Source: Mauremys mutica
Lineage: Eukaryota; Chordata; Testudines; Geoemydidae
DNA length: 64,000 bases
Reading direction: 5' to 3'
NCBI RefSeq assembly: GCF_020497125.1
Contig: NC_059075.1
Location: 59,291,321 to 59,355,320, forward strand
A model generated the notes under the pieces. The model saw only the letters and a program-made list of their open reading frames with translations. It made no database searches and was not told where the DNA came from. Positions 33,986 to 46,084 of this stretch are shown here, in pieces. The first letter of the stretch is position 1; each line of letters opens with the position of its first letter. A program made the position numbers and the translations under genes.

Positions 33986-35690
33986 TTGGTTTGACAGAAC
34001 GTTGAATGTGGTCAGAATGCCTAGCTGGCTGTAGTGACAGCCGGCGAGTGTTGGGATGAGACTCTAGTTCAGAAAGGCTGCCAGAGATCAAATTTAGGAC
34101 AACGTGAAAATGAAAAACACAGGTGGCTCAGGTGATTGGTGATAGGAAATAGACCTTTTGCCCTAGATCACTCATTCTAATCTCACCAGGCTGGTAATGA
34201 TCTAACTTACCGGTAATTATTATGTGATGGCTGTGATTTGGAATATGTGAAATGAGTCGATGGTCTAAATCCAGTTCCTTGTGGACAATAAATGAATTGC
34301 TTCTGAAAAGTAAGACTAACCCTAACCATCACCTCAAACTGAACCTTTTGTGAGGTTAAAAAATGATGATAAAGTTTTAGTTTTCATGTTCACTGCTGCC
34401 TCTGCACACCTGGTTTCTTGCTGGAAGCCAAAGTACCAAAATACAGTGAGAACGGCTGTTCTTCTCGTATTTCTGGCTGGATAAAAAAACCAGAAGTACT
34501 AGAAGTCTCAAGAGAGCCTTTTCTCATGAGATTTCCAGCCCAGTTTTGCAAACCAGGAGATTCAGACTGTCAGAATAAGCTTCAGATATGCTTTCAAACA
34601 TTGCGGTGTTTAGCTGAATTGAACCTCTGACTTATTTGAGGTTCTTCCATCACTAGGGTGACAGGTCCCCTTGTCACACTACTACAGTTTGTCCCCTTAT
34701 TTGTAGCCTCAATAAGGCCAAAAATTGAATGGACTTAGAGAGTCACTACTTTCTCACCACGAGAGGAGGTCACTCTGTAACAGGGTGCTGGCACATTGGT
34801 AGGGCTATGTGTGGGAAGCTTGCACTGCGGCCCAATATGGTTCTTGTTGTCTACCAAAGACCTCCATTCCAAAGACTGTTAAACAAGCAGAGTCTACAAG
34901 CCTTCAATTCACTGAGGGTCGAATTTACCCCTATGCAGAGGACCAAGGTCAATGCATCCCTTAAACCCTATTCAAAACGTAACACATAAAGACACAAGGA
35001 AAATAATAGTACAGGGATTTTACAGTGATGTGGGAATAATTTTTACTTTAACCCTAAATACCATTTTATTTAACCTCAATGTCATGATGCAGCATTTCTG
35101 ACATAAATCATTTAGACTAACAAAAGTGAGAGATTATCGGCTTTGTGTGGGATGAAGGTAAATATGAATTTTGTAACATGGCACAGATGAGAGGTAAATT
35201 ATGGTGAAGCAGGCATCTTGATCCCACCTTTAAGGAAAAGCCGAATCCTCCACAAAACCAAGGCTGACTCATTGCTTAATGAACTGAACATTGCTCACAA
35301 AAGCTTAGCTCTGAGTTCCTTTTTTATATACTGAATGTGAGTCTTCACGAAGAACCACAAAATTGCACTTTGCCTTAGAAACGCCTGCTGCATAGTAGTA
35401 ATAAATCCCAAGGGTAACAAAAAGGTCCTAGAGGAATTGTTTATTTAACCTTCTTAACCTCCTCCCCCGCTCCCACCCTAGTACCTAAACCCACTCACTT
35501 GCTTATTAGGAATTATGAGGTAGGTTCCCAGGGTCACTGCTTTTACATTGTGGTTCCAAAGAAGTGTAGAAACTGTTCTGTTCTTTCCTTGTACTTGCTA
35601 GCACCGCTGACAATGAAAAAGGGAAAATATAGACATAGCTTATGTCTCAGTGGAGCCACAGCAAGTTACTGCTATGTTGCACTTATAAAC
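33986..35690. other. Stretch without recognisable genes
   Basis: No supported gene. Text around 34448-34560 (gctgttctt...gagatttcc) loosely recurs at 21240 and 39660 and may be an old shared repeat. Confidence 0.4.
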
Positions 35691-35800
35691 CATTCACAGA
35701 GTCTTTCATCCAGTGATCTCAAAGCACTTTACAAAGCTGGGTAAGTGTTATTATCCACATTTTACAGCTGGGGAAGCGGGCCCAGAGGATAAGGTGCTGT
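35691..35800 (-). mobile_element. MIR-type SINE fragment
   Basis: Reverse-complement MIR words: tgatctcaaagcactttacaaagc and gtgttattatccacattttacagctgggg. Confidence 0.7.
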
Positions 35801-36413
35801 CTAAAACTGGAGAAATTTTACAAAAATGGTGCAGCTGCTCCAGAGTTAGCAAGGTCAGGAGCCATAATGCAGATAGCTCTCCAGCTTCAGCACTGAAAAC
35901 AGCTATTGGAGCCACAGACCTGTCTACATAGGAAGCTACAAACGTTGCTAATACCAGCTGCACCAACATGAGCAACAGTGGATTTTTTTTGTAAAAATTC
36001 TCTAATGCAGAGAAGGCCTCAGCAACTCGCCAAAGATCACAGAACCAGTTAGTGTCAGGGTCAGGAATAGCTTTGCTCCCAGCATGATTAGGGATATGAG
36101 TAGACCATTGGGCTGGGAGGCTGGAATCATTTCCTGGGAAGTGAAACAGGGAGGCCAGTCTTAGAAGACCTCAGTGCTATTACTGCAGAGAAATATTCCA
36201 AGAGATTGCCCGGTACAACATAATCCAGATGCTAGAGTGAATTCAGTCTGAAACACCTCGATTCCTTTTGCCTCTGGAAACATGTTACAGCAGATCTACT
36301 CCAGCTACTAATGCAAGAAAACAGTGGTGCTAAATGGCCCAGGAAGCCTTTTCCATAGAAAAGCACCACTTTTTGTCACATTCCGTTATTTTTAAACCAG
36401 TCCTCTCTCCTAT
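35801..36413. other. Stretch without recognisable genes
   Basis: No supported gene. Confidence 0.45.
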
Positions 36414-36535
36414 TTCGACTGTAAGCTCTTTGGGGCAAGGGCTGTCTTTTTTGTTGTTTGTACAGAGCCTAGCACAATGGGGTCCTGGTACATGACTGGG
36501 GCTCCTAAGCACCATGGTAATACAAACAAATAATC
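36414..36535 (+). mobile_element. L2/MIR-type retroposon tail
   Basis: Contains gactgtaagctctttggggc, tgtacagagcctagcacaat, ggggtcctggtacatgactg and gggctcctaagcaccatggt, the best-preserved of the four copies in the window. Confidence 0.75.
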
Positions 36536-37530
36536 ATACATTGTCACCAAAACTATTATAGACCTAGGTTAGGACTGATCTCATCTGTGAAGATTTCCAC
36601 TAGTCATGTGACTAGACCTTTGGTAATTATTAGTGCAGAGCAGATGGGCTAAGTTTGAAATTGCACTTTACCTCTGTGTAGCCCTTTTTCTTACCCTTTG
36701 ACCTATCACTTTGAATGCTGCTGACAAAGGTTTTCAACAGCCCACTTTGATTACAATATCTCAGGTACCTGCTTCAGTAAAAGTCAGTCAGCTTGACTCC
36801 CTCACCTTGAGCCTCCATGGGTCTGGTTGACAGTGTAGTCACTGATGTGTGAAAGCCAGTGTTCCCTTGCTCACCCATTTGCTCTCAACCCCCACACCCC
36901 ATGGCCATTGAAATGTTGCTTTTGGCAGGACCTAGGAGGTAGGGGAGGGACAATTAGCATGAACACTCATTGTTTTCAGAATGTTTTTCTTAATGTCTCA
37001 GAAAAAAAGAAGGATCAGGTTGAAAGGTCATTTGACCTCTTTGTTTTCTTTGGAATGGGAGATTCCAAACCCTTCAGAAAGTGTTTTATTAGTTCTTCTG
37101 AATTTCATTTTCCACTTGGGTTTTCTCTCTAGGCATTGCTCTTTGAAGGCACCAGCAGGCAGTGCCCATGTTTATCAAACTGGGGGGTTATTTAAGGAGA
37201 AAAACAACATCTATTCCTTGGCTAACAGAAAGCAGTTCTTTTGCATTTAACTTTAAAAATAAGAGACAAAATTCCACTCCCTTAATTTCAAGGGATTGAA
37301 TAGCTCAGGGGATTGATAAAGGGATATAGAGCTTTTTGCCATTGGGGGTCAATTTGTCTTCAACTAAGGTTGATATTAATCAAAAGTTGTTTCATTCACT
37401 GCTGAGCAGATAGCAATTCAAAATAGGTTTGTGGCCTTAGTGAAGTTTGTAGTGGACAGAGGCTGGTATCACAAATTGGCACAAAGTTGCATTATTGATT
37501 GCAGTCTCAGCACACAAGCTACTGAATGAG
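36536..37530. other. Stretch without recognisable genes
   Basis: No supported gene. Confidence 0.45.
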
Positions 37531-37753
37531 TGGACCCTACCAAATTCACGGCAATGAAAAAACGTGTCACGGACCGTGAAATCTGGTCTCCCCCCATGAA
37601 ATCTGATCTTTTGTGTGCTTTTACCCTATATTATACAGATTTCACAGGGGAGACCAGCGTTTCACAAATTGGGGGGCCTGCCCCTAAAGGGACTTGTGGG
37701 GGGGTCACAAGTTTATTTTAGGGGGATCATGGTTTGCCCCCCTTACTTATGTG

Positions 37754-38432
37754 CAGAGCCATCCTGTCTATAGGACTGACCAGGGCAATTGCCCCGGGCC
37801 CTGTGCTTTGGGGGGCCCCGCGCTTCGGAACGTGGGGGTCCAGTGCGGCCTGAGAGGTTAGCGGGGGGCCTGGTGCCCAGGGCCGGCTCTAACTTTTTTG
37901 CCACCCCAAGCAAAAAAGAAGAGCGCTGCCCCGCTGAAACATCCCCCCGAGTGCCGCCCCACTGAAAATGCCCCCCGAGTTCTGTGCCACGCCGCCGAAA
38001 CAAAAATAACAACAACAAAAAAGCCTCGAGCGCCGCCCCACCAAACCAAAAACAAAAAACAAAAAACCACAACCCAAGCACCCCTCGCCACCCCAAGATT
38101 GGCTGCCCCTTACAAGGTGCTGCCCCAAGCACGTGCTTGGTCGGCTGGTGCCTGGAGCTGGCCCTGCTGGTGCTGGCAGCAACAAGCGACCCAGACCCAG
38201 CCTGCCCTGCTCTGCTCCACTGGCTCCCGGTGTCGCTCAGGGGAGGTGGCAAAAGCCATAAAGAGGTGGGGTGGGGGCAGGGGCTTGGGGGAATGGGTGG
38301 AATTGGGACAGGGAGAGGCAGGGGGAGAATAGGTGGGGTGGGGGCTTGGGGGAAGGGGTGGAGTGGGGGTGGGGCCTAGGCCAGAGCAGGGGAGGTTGTC
38401 CCGGGCCCCGTACCCCCTTAGGGATGGCCTTG
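37754..38432. mobile_element. Middle hAT-like element (CAGAGCCATCC ends)
   Basis: Ends cagagccatcc and, inverted, caaggccatcc, flanked by cttatgtg (37746-37753) and cttctgtg (38433-38440), 7 of 8 matching. Both ends carry a matched ccccgggccc block. It lies inside the 37531-38737 element and itself hosts 37878-38166. The 152-169 codon minus-strand frames here are chance products of GC-rich repeat. Confidence 0.8.
37878..38166. mobile_element. Inner hAT-type MITE (CAGGGCCGGCTCTA ends)
   Basis: 289 bp, ends cagggccggctctaac and ctggagctggccctg, flanked by ctggtgcc (37870-37877) and ctggtgct (38167-38174), 7 of 8 matching. The interior has gccgcccc words alternating with A-rich spacers. It is third in the nest, so the youngest of the three. 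Confidence 0.85.
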
Positions 38433-38774
38433 CTTCTGTGCTGCCTTCAGAGCTGGGTGGATGGAGAGCAGTGGATGTTGGCCAGGTGCCCAGCTCTGAA
38501 GGCAGAGCCACCACCAGCAGCCGTGCAGAAGTAAGGGTAGCAGTACCGCATCCCCCCCACACACACACACAATAACTTTGCGACCCCTCCCCCCAACTCC
38601 TTTCTGGGTCAGGACCCCTACAATTACAACACTATAAAATTTCAGATTTAAATAGCTGAAATCATGAAAATAATGATTTTTAAAATCCTATGACCGGGAA
38701 ATTGACCAACATTGACCATGAATTTGCTAGGGTCCTGTGAAGCATGGTCATAATATGATCCTGGGTAGGCAAAT

Positions 38775-38950
38775 GTGACCTAGTGCATACAGCAGTGGAC
38801 TAGGAGTCAGGAGGACAGGGTTCAAGGCACTGTGCTGTGCTTCAGTTTCCCTATCTGTAAAATGGGGATAATGAAACATACATCCTTTGTGAAGCGCTTT
38901 GAGAACTACGGATGAAACGTGCTATATAACGGCTAGGTGGTATTATTACT
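38775..38950 (+). mobile_element. MIR-type SINE
   Basis: Plus-strand MIR words: gcagtggactaggagtcagg, cagtttccctatctgtaaaatggggataat, tgtgaagcgctttgagaac, gtattattac. Confidence 0.8.
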
Positions 38951-40377
38951 TTGAGGTGGTCAGGTTTGGGATACTATTAAGTAGGTTGGTGTGGGGAAAG
39001 CTTGTGCTGCCACGTGCTATCCTGTACCTGTTATGCAGCTAAATAGAACACATCAGTTTTTAGTCCCCTCAGTTTAGCCCCTTCTAATGAGCACCATGTT
39101 CACCAGAGTAAAATGTAGCTTAAAAAAAAATTACTTTCAGGGTTGTTTAGAGTGACCATCCCATGGCTTCAGTGAAGCTGAATTGCCATAAGAAAGTAGT
39201 GCTGCCTGCATCCAAGAAACAAATCTTAAAAGCTGCATCCCACTCTTTATCAGAACAAAGCATAAAGATGTACAGTAAAGGGAGGGGGGGAGAAAAGGGA
39301 GCATGGAACAACTGGGGAGCAAGGAAAAAGGGAAGCGGGAATAGGGTAGCAATTGTGGGGTAGCAAAAAAGAAGAGAAGCAATTAGAGGACAGGAGGGAA
39401 GAGAAAAACAGATACCAGATATGAGAAGAAGTGTGGAGAACAGGAAAAGCATGTCAGATTGGGGACATGAGAGAGAAGGAGCAAAAAGTAGAAGAGAGTA
39501 GTGGTCTGATTAGATATGAGCCACACTTGTGATATTCAGCTCTGCAGTGCATATGGTTTAGATTAGAGCCAGGTCTAGCATTTGGATTTGATGGCATCAA
39601 AATCTTGCAAACCCTTCTTTTGAGATTTCAACCCAAAATGTTGGCAATCTCATGAAGATCAGCTGTTCTTGTGAGATTTTCTCCATCTGGGGACACACCA
39701 GAAGCATATCAGAAAATAGGCCCCTCTGGTTTTGGATCTGACCTGGAACCAAACCCATCCAAATCTGGAATCAAAAGTGGTTTTGATGCAAGAATCCAAA
39801 TATATACCCAACCAAAATGTGAATGGAAGAAGATGGATTTCAATTTCAGGATCTAGTTTGAGCCTCTCTCTAGTTATGGCCAAAATACTGAAGATCATTT
39901 TGGAGTATGGGATGGATGAAGAGAAGTTCTGGGCACCATTTGTGAGAATTGCTGATTAATTCTCCCTACAAATTGTCAAAAGAAGAGAAACGCTCCTTTA
40001 ACATGTCTTCCTATTCCTATTTCCTCCAAACTGGTTCAAATGTCCTCCTAGGAGATGGGAAGAAAAGTAGGGAATACTGCTGCATCAACCAGGTATTTCT
40101 GTTTTTTGTGCCCTTAGGTTTATTCTTTTCCCAACTGAACTGGCACATACATCTGTGCTTAGAAGCTCCTTCTGCTTGGGATCTGCAGTCCACTAACTGC
40201 CCTCCCCTACGTACACACAAAACCATTATTTCTCTAAGTCCTGGCACAGAGGTGGCTGCACACAAAGTCCCCTCATCAGAAGTTGCCCAATCACATTTGC
40301 GCTGTGATTTCATGAAGAAGCAGGACTCAGTCCCGTACTTTCTCCCTACATTTTCCAGTGTGTGAAATGTAACATTA
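38951..40377. other. Stretch without recognisable genes
   Basis: No supported gene. The 39949-40365 plus and 40017-40433 minus frames (138 codons each) overlap on opposite strands and show no motif. Confidence 0.4.
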
Positions 40378-40500
40378 ATAAAATAACAATAATACCTAGC
40401 TCTTACATCAAACTTTTCATTTTTAGATCTCAAAGTGCTTTACAGAAGAGGTCATTATCATTGTCCTTACTCAGATGTGTAAAAGTATTGATTCAGTGGA
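40378..40500 (-). mobile_element. MIR-type SINE fragment
   Basis: Reverse-complement MIR words: acaataatacctagctctt, agatctcaaagtgctttacag and gtcattatcattgtcc. Confidence 0.6.
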
Positions 40501-42164
40501 AGATATATTTGGTGTTGGTAAAATGTTTATAACTTATTGCAAAGACCTCAGCAACAAACACAGTTTTCTTTGTCAGGGAGGGAGGGCCAATCTGCTCTCC
40601 ATATTTACAAGTTACCACTCCCTTCCTAAAGGCTGTGCCTTGGGATGATCTTCCTCCAGCTGTGAGGGCCAGGGATTCTCCTCAAGAGATTGTCTGACAG
40701 CACCACTCCTAGATGAGTAAGTGAGGATCACTGCAGACTCATATAAGGTGCTTCCTCCCCCAAAGGTTGATCCGAATGCCTCTGTAGTGCTCCAAGTCCT
40801 GTCAGCCCCAGGAAGCAAGAGGCAAGCCTGGATGAAGCTTTTCTTTACAAAAAAAAAAAAAAGGAGTCTTGCCACCTCTTTTCCCCACTAAGACATAGTT
40901 TTAGTGTTCATGGAGACAGCCATCCATTTTGCAATATGGCAGAGCCCTGTATTAAAGGGCATCAGATACCTTTGGATAAATGGGATCCCATGTCGAATGG
41001 CAGGGAGAAAATGGATGCTTTACATTTATGTCAGGGGATGCCATAATGCTTTGTTTAAGCAGTAGAGTTGGTACTTTATGGGTTTGGCATGACAGATCCA
41101 GTTCTACAAAGAAAAATCCACTGAGAATTATAGCTTGAATCGGTGTGAGTTTTGGAGGTAGGCAGTATATGTGAATATGAGCCACAAAAACAAAATTTTG
41201 ACCCTCTTTTCAAGCAGGGTGACCAACGCCCTGGCAGCTCTGTAAAGCATTGACTCTGTTACCTAATCTCCAGCTGTGGGCCCTGCTTCGTGCCAAGTCT
41301 CCTTTGGCTCTGTCTAGTAATAATCGTTTCTGGAGTCCAGCCAGGGACTGCTGCCAGTTCCAGTCACACTCTGCTAATGCAAGAGGCAGAGTTTATTAAT
41401 TCATCGCCAAGGCCCATTGTCTGGGACACTGCCTGGCTGTTTATTTACTCCAATATGGTCTGTATTTACTCAGACAGAGCAAGCGAAGGAACATTGTTTA
41501 ACTTTGCAATCCCTTCTGCTGGAGTAGACATGTGACCTTATGCAGGGCTCCAGATAAATGTTCAGAACTTGTGAGTCTTTTTTTAGTAGTATGGCCTCAG
41601 ATAACTCTGGTAGCTAGTTGCCGAATTGTGGCAATCTCATAACAATGTTCTCATATGAAATGATTGATTGGTTGATTGGTTTTGTCCCATAGAAGCTAAA
41701 AGGAGAAAAGCAAGTGTGTAACCTAGAACTAAGGACATAAAATACAAACTCTAAGCTAGGTTAAGTTCCTGCCTTAAAAGAAAACCACAGGACAGGACAT
41801 GTAGAGCTGAGGCTACACTCTACCTTTAATTGACCCGAGTGTTGGGTTGCCACCTGTCTGCATTTGACCCAGACAGTCTGGTTTTTTGGCTTCTATGTTC
41901 AGGTGCCACTTATGGTTGCCAGGTACCTGAGGAAGAGGCAGAGAAGGGGTGGGGCCTCAGAGAAGAGGTGGGGCATGGACAGAGCCTTGGGAGAAGAGGC
42001 AGGGCAGGACCTCAGGGTCCCGTTACCAGCAATTAGAAATGTGGCAACTCTACCCCACTGTGTCTATGGATTTTTGGGGGGAGGGTCTTAGAAGGGTATG
42101 GCATGTTACAGGATAGTAGTATATTTGCTATAATGTCTAAGGGCACATCAGGGGAAGGCACTAA
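40501..42164. other. Stretch without recognisable genes
   Basis: No supported gene. 41845-42050 has inverted ends (gggttgccacc / atgtggcaactct) around a gtggggc-rich core and may be another short DNA element, but no target duplication was found. Confidence 0.4.
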
Positions 42165-42695
42165 GGCCCAGTCTACGCATACAGCTGTTGTACTGGGATG
42201 GCTATTTTGGTTAGTGGTGTGGGGTTTTTTTGTACTGATTTAGTTATACCAGGACAACCCCTAGCAAGGATGCAGTTATGCTGGTATAAAGGTGACTGAA
42301 GCCTACTCTACAATTAAAAATTATATTGACCTAGCTACATCACTCAGGGCTGTGAGAAATGTGCCCTGAGTGCTGTAATTAGGTCTAACTAATGTCTGGT
42401 GTAGATGCATCTAAATCAATGGAAGAATTTTTCTGTCAACGTAGCTACGGCTTGTCAGAGGTGGATTAACTATATCGATGGACAACCGCCTTCTGCTGAT
42501 GTAGCGCCGTAGTGTAGATGCTCCCTACAGCAGCACAGTGGCCGCTCTGTCGTTGTGCCGCTGTAGTGGCAGCAGTATAGTGCCCTGCCCAAATGGGAAT
42601 AGCTATAGGATATAAAGCACCTTTACTGGTATATCTGTAGCCACTCTATGCAGGTTATCTAAAGTGCTACAATGTTTGTACGTAGACAAGCCCTT
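42165..42695. mobile_element. Compound Harbinger-type MITE region
   Basis: The left edge ggcccagtctacgca and right edge (inverted) agggcttgtctacgtac share the GTCTAC terminal word of Harbinger MITEs. Inside, about 42298-42590 has a second unit with gacctagctac, a gggctgtg...ccctgag inverted pair and tagatgc words, suggesting one MITE nested in another. Target duplications are not clear and boundaries are approximate. Confidence 0.5.
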
Positions 42696-44021
42696 GAGGG
42701 GAGCGGGGAGACAGAGTGGCAACCTGAACTGTGTATGCCCTTGTTTGGGTTGATTTAAGTCAGATCCTCTATGCTATTGTAACACAGTTTTGTATTTAAT
42801 TTCCTGTGTTTGTAACTCAAGCCAACTTCCAGTGTTGCATGTGTGAATGTTTGTTTGGGTTTTTGTAAGGGCCTTTCAGTTACTGGAAAGCATGAGGATT
42901 TTTAAATAGCTGTTAACACTAAACTAAAAGCCTGATCTTCCTTCCATTGTGGTCAGTGATAAAACTCTGATCAATTTAAAACAGGAATGGTGTTGAGCCC
43001 TAAGGGCCAGATTCACCATTGACCCAAGGCCTGTGCTGCCAGCTCAGAATAGGAGCATTTTACTCTCACTTTGCACAGGTGTAAAGGAGCACACAAGGTA
43101 CAGGGCAGTGGCAAATTGGGCCATATCTTCATTCGTGTCTTGTTTTTTTAAAACAAAACTGGTCAGACACTTCCTACTGTGAAAACAGCAATCATGCTCA
43201 TCAGCGCTATCAGCAACCACTTCCCACTCTGCACACACACACTTTGGGTAAGAACAATCAATACCATGGCCTGCATATGAAATCTGCTGGTGGGGTCCTG
43301 ACTCCTAGTCTTTCAGGAACTATGAGAACAATTGGCTGTCCAAGCTGAAAGAAAGAAAGAGAGGGTTACATCAACTGGGAACAATCCCAAGAAGTGCACA
43401 TGGGCTTATCTTGCTCTGCAATAGCATCTACCCTTATGAGATTCCCCAGAAAGACATTACATTGCATTGCCGTGGTAATGTTTGTTTGCAGTGTTGTTTG
43501 GCAATTGTAGCTGCGGTTGCCAGTTGACCCCCCACCCCCACCCCTGGTACGGTTTCACGTCAGGTAACACATTGGTTTTGTTTCAGTGACACGGTGATAC
43601 CATGGTTGGCTGTGCTGTACAGTAGCACAGCCGAGTCTTTGTTATTCTGTCAGCAGAGCTATTTATACATTGTGACTCTCCTAAGGGCTGCTTCCTGTGT
43701 TGTTGCTCTTCCACAGGCCAAAGCAGTCTGCCCAGATATGTGGAGTAGCTAATGCCATTCATTTGTTTACTGGTATTTTCTGCGTGGAGCACATTATACT
43801 TGTGCTATGTGAACTGTACATGCTCCCTGTTCATTTCTGGGTGTAATTTAAAGTGTTTATTCTTAACTTTATAAGCCCCTGAATGATTAGATCCTAGGTT
43901 CCTCTCCGATGTGTGATACTGCAATGGTTCAGATTAACTGAGATGCTGGTACCAACACACCTCTTAGTTTAACTGGGAGGGGGCTGGGGACAGGGTTACT
44001 TCTGTGAAATAGAGTCTATGG
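42696..44021. other. Stretch without recognisable genes
   Basis: No supported gene or repeat. Confidence 0.4.
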
Positions 44022-45045
44022 CAGGGTCTCAAACATGCGGCCCATGGGCTGCATGCAGCCCGCGAAGTTATTTTCTGCGGCCCGCAAGCGCCTCACAGCC
44101 CCCCCGCCATCCCCCAGCGTTTACCTAGAGTGGCTCTGGCCCGGCATGGACCGGGGGCAGGGCAGGCTCCCTGCCTGCCTGCCTGCCCGCCCTGCCCCCG
44201 CGCTGCCCGGGGAAGCGGAAAGAACATGGGGGAAGAGAGGCGCAGGGGTGTGTGTTGATGTTGCTTCAGGCACCGCTCCCAGCAGCTCCCACTGGCTGCA
44301 GTTCCCCATTCCTGGCCAATGGGAGATGCTGGGGGCGGTGCCTGAAGCAACAGCAACACACGCCCCTGTGCCCTTGCTCCCCCATGTTCCAGCCGCTTCC
44401 CAGAGCAGCGCGGGTGCAGGGGGCAGGCAGGCAGGGAGCCTGCCCTGCCCCAGTGCATGCCGGGCCAGAGCCCACCCCTCGAGCCCCTCCTGCTGTTGAA
44501 CCCCCTGCTCTGAGCCCCTTGCTGCACCCTGCACCCTGACCCCCTGCCATACCCCTCCTGCACCCCAACCCACTGTCCTGAGCCCCCTTCCGCACCCTGG
44601 TGCCCTGCTGTACCCTGCACCCTGACCCTCTCCTCTGATCCTCCTGCTGCACCCCGCACCCCTCCTGCACCCCAGTTCCCTGCCCTGAGCCCCACCACAC
44701 CCCTCCTGCACCCCAATCCCCTGCCCTGACCCCCTGCTGCACCCCTCATCCCTCCTGCAATCCACACCCCAACTCTCTGCCCTGAGCCCCTGCCACACCC
44801 CACACCCCTCCTGCACCCCCTGGGGGCAGGGAGGGGGCGGAGTTGGGGTGGGGATTTTGGGGAAAAGGTTGAAATGGGGACAGGGAAGGGGTGGGAAGAG
44901 GCAGAGCAGGGGGTGGGGCCTCATGGAAGGGGTGGAGTGGAAGCAGGGCCAAGGGTGGCGGGGGAGAGGTGTCAGTAATGAGGCCCTCGGGCCAATGTAC
45001 TAGTCCTCATGTGGCCCCCATGGTCATTTGAGTTTGAGACCCCTG
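44022..45045. mobile_element. hAT nonautonomous element with minisatellite core
   Basis: 1024 bp, ends cagggtctcaaacatg and (inverted) caggggtctcaaactc, flanked by a perfect 8-bp duplication gtctatgg (44014-44021, 45046-45053). The left half has two oppositely oriented gcgc...catgttc blocks (44150-44480). 44510-44820 is a minisatellite of about 30-60 bp units rich in ctgcacccc and ctgccctgagcccc. Its minus-strand frames of 236 and 267 codons are repeat artefacts. The right duplication overlaps the start of the MITE at 45052. Confidence 0.88.
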
Positions 45046-45051
45046 GTCTAT

Positions 45052-45334
45052 GGGCTAGTCTACACTGGCAATGCTAATGCGCTGCCACAGCAGCACTTTA
45101 ACATGGCTTGTGTAGTTGCAGCATAGCGCTGGGAGAGAGCGCTCTAAAAAAGCCCACCTCCATGAGGGGCGTAGCTACCAGCCGTGGGAGCGCGGCTACC
45201 AGCGCTGGGAGCACTGTCTACACAGGCGCTTTACAGCGCTGAAACTTGCTGTGCGCAGGGGGGTGTTTTTTCACACACACCCCCCCCCGAGTGAGAAAGT
45301 TGCAGCGCTGTAAAGTGCCAGGATAGACAAGCCC
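45052..45334. mobile_element. Harbinger-type MITE
   Basis: 283 bp, ends gggctagtctacactggca and (inverted) gggcttgtctatcctggca, 16 of 19 matching, flanked by tat (45049-45051, 45335-45337). Five or more cagcgctg-like words lie inside, as in the family of the 52537-62144 element. The first two bases of its left end are duplicated at 44020-44021 by the neighbouring hAT insertion. Confidence 0.75.
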
Positions 45335-46084
45335 TATAACATGCCTCTCCCACTGGTTCACTTGAGCCCAAATTTGTTGACCTTTAGCTCATGCATGCTG
45401 CAAGTTCACTTTATGTCCCATGCTTTTTCTGGGACAGGTTGGCTGTACTGAGTAATGTGGGAAGCCTAGTTTGGGGTGAATTGGGGAGGACATTATTTTG
45501 GACATTGGTCCTAATTTGTATATTTTATTAGTTAATTTTTAAACATGCACCCAGGGCTCTAGATCTATTTTTAAATAAACCAAAATAGAAATAAATAACT
45601 GCTTGGTATGGGCTTTGATGCTATAGAAATAGCAAGTCAGGAGGGAACACTTTACTAACCTCAACAGAAAAAAAACTGGACTGAGTGAAAACAGGCTTTA
45701 AAAGAAAAAGGAAAAGACACACCAACAACATGTATTTTAGAAGGAAAGGGGGAAATAGTACAGGAATGAACAAAAGATAAGAATGAAAATGGGAAAGTTC
45801 TTTTTAAATATGTATTTTATAGAAGATTTTTATGCTCAGACATTGCAGTAAACCATGTTGCACATGCATTTCCATTAGAGACAACCATAAATATGTATGT
45901 GGAAGGGAGTGGTAATTGGACAAAGGATACAGGTTTCTGAAAACTAATACTATACGCTGCTCTAGCATTTGCCTGCATTGTTCGTGCCTGCCAATTCATC
46001 CCTGAGTACAACAAAAGTCTTTATGTGTATCATATTAAAGGCTACATGCAATTGAACTGAAAATGACACTCTCTCTCCTGCATA
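45335..46084. other. Stretch without recognisable genes
   Basis: No supported gene. Confidence 0.45.

Larger units (their letters stand above)
37531..38737. mobile_element. Outer hAT-like nonautonomous element (interrupted)
   Basis: The ends are ggaccctaccaaattcacgg on the left and, inverted, ggaccctagcaaattcatgg on the right (38718-38735). Several tcacgg/atgaaat words lie near both ends. A clean 8-bp duplication was not seen, so boundaries may be off by a few bases. After removal of the nested elements at 37754-38432 about 0.53 kb remains. Noncoding. Confidence 0.7.

Noticed and set aside
37743..38568. Frames of 131-169 codons on both strands
   Set aside because: They cross the boundaries of three nested noncoding elements.
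39590..39880. Shared old repeat at 21.2, 34.45 and 39.66 kb (ctgttctt...gagatttc words)
   Set aside because: The similarity is too weak to define an element or boundaries by eye.
39949..40433. Opposing 138-codon frames
   Set aside because: Mutually antisense, no motifs, no splice sites of note.
44093..44924. Minus-strand frames of 236 and 267 codons
   Set aside because: They lie in the minisatellite of a TSD-bounded hAT element, are Gly/Cys/Arg- or Pro-rich low complexity, and overlap in two phases.
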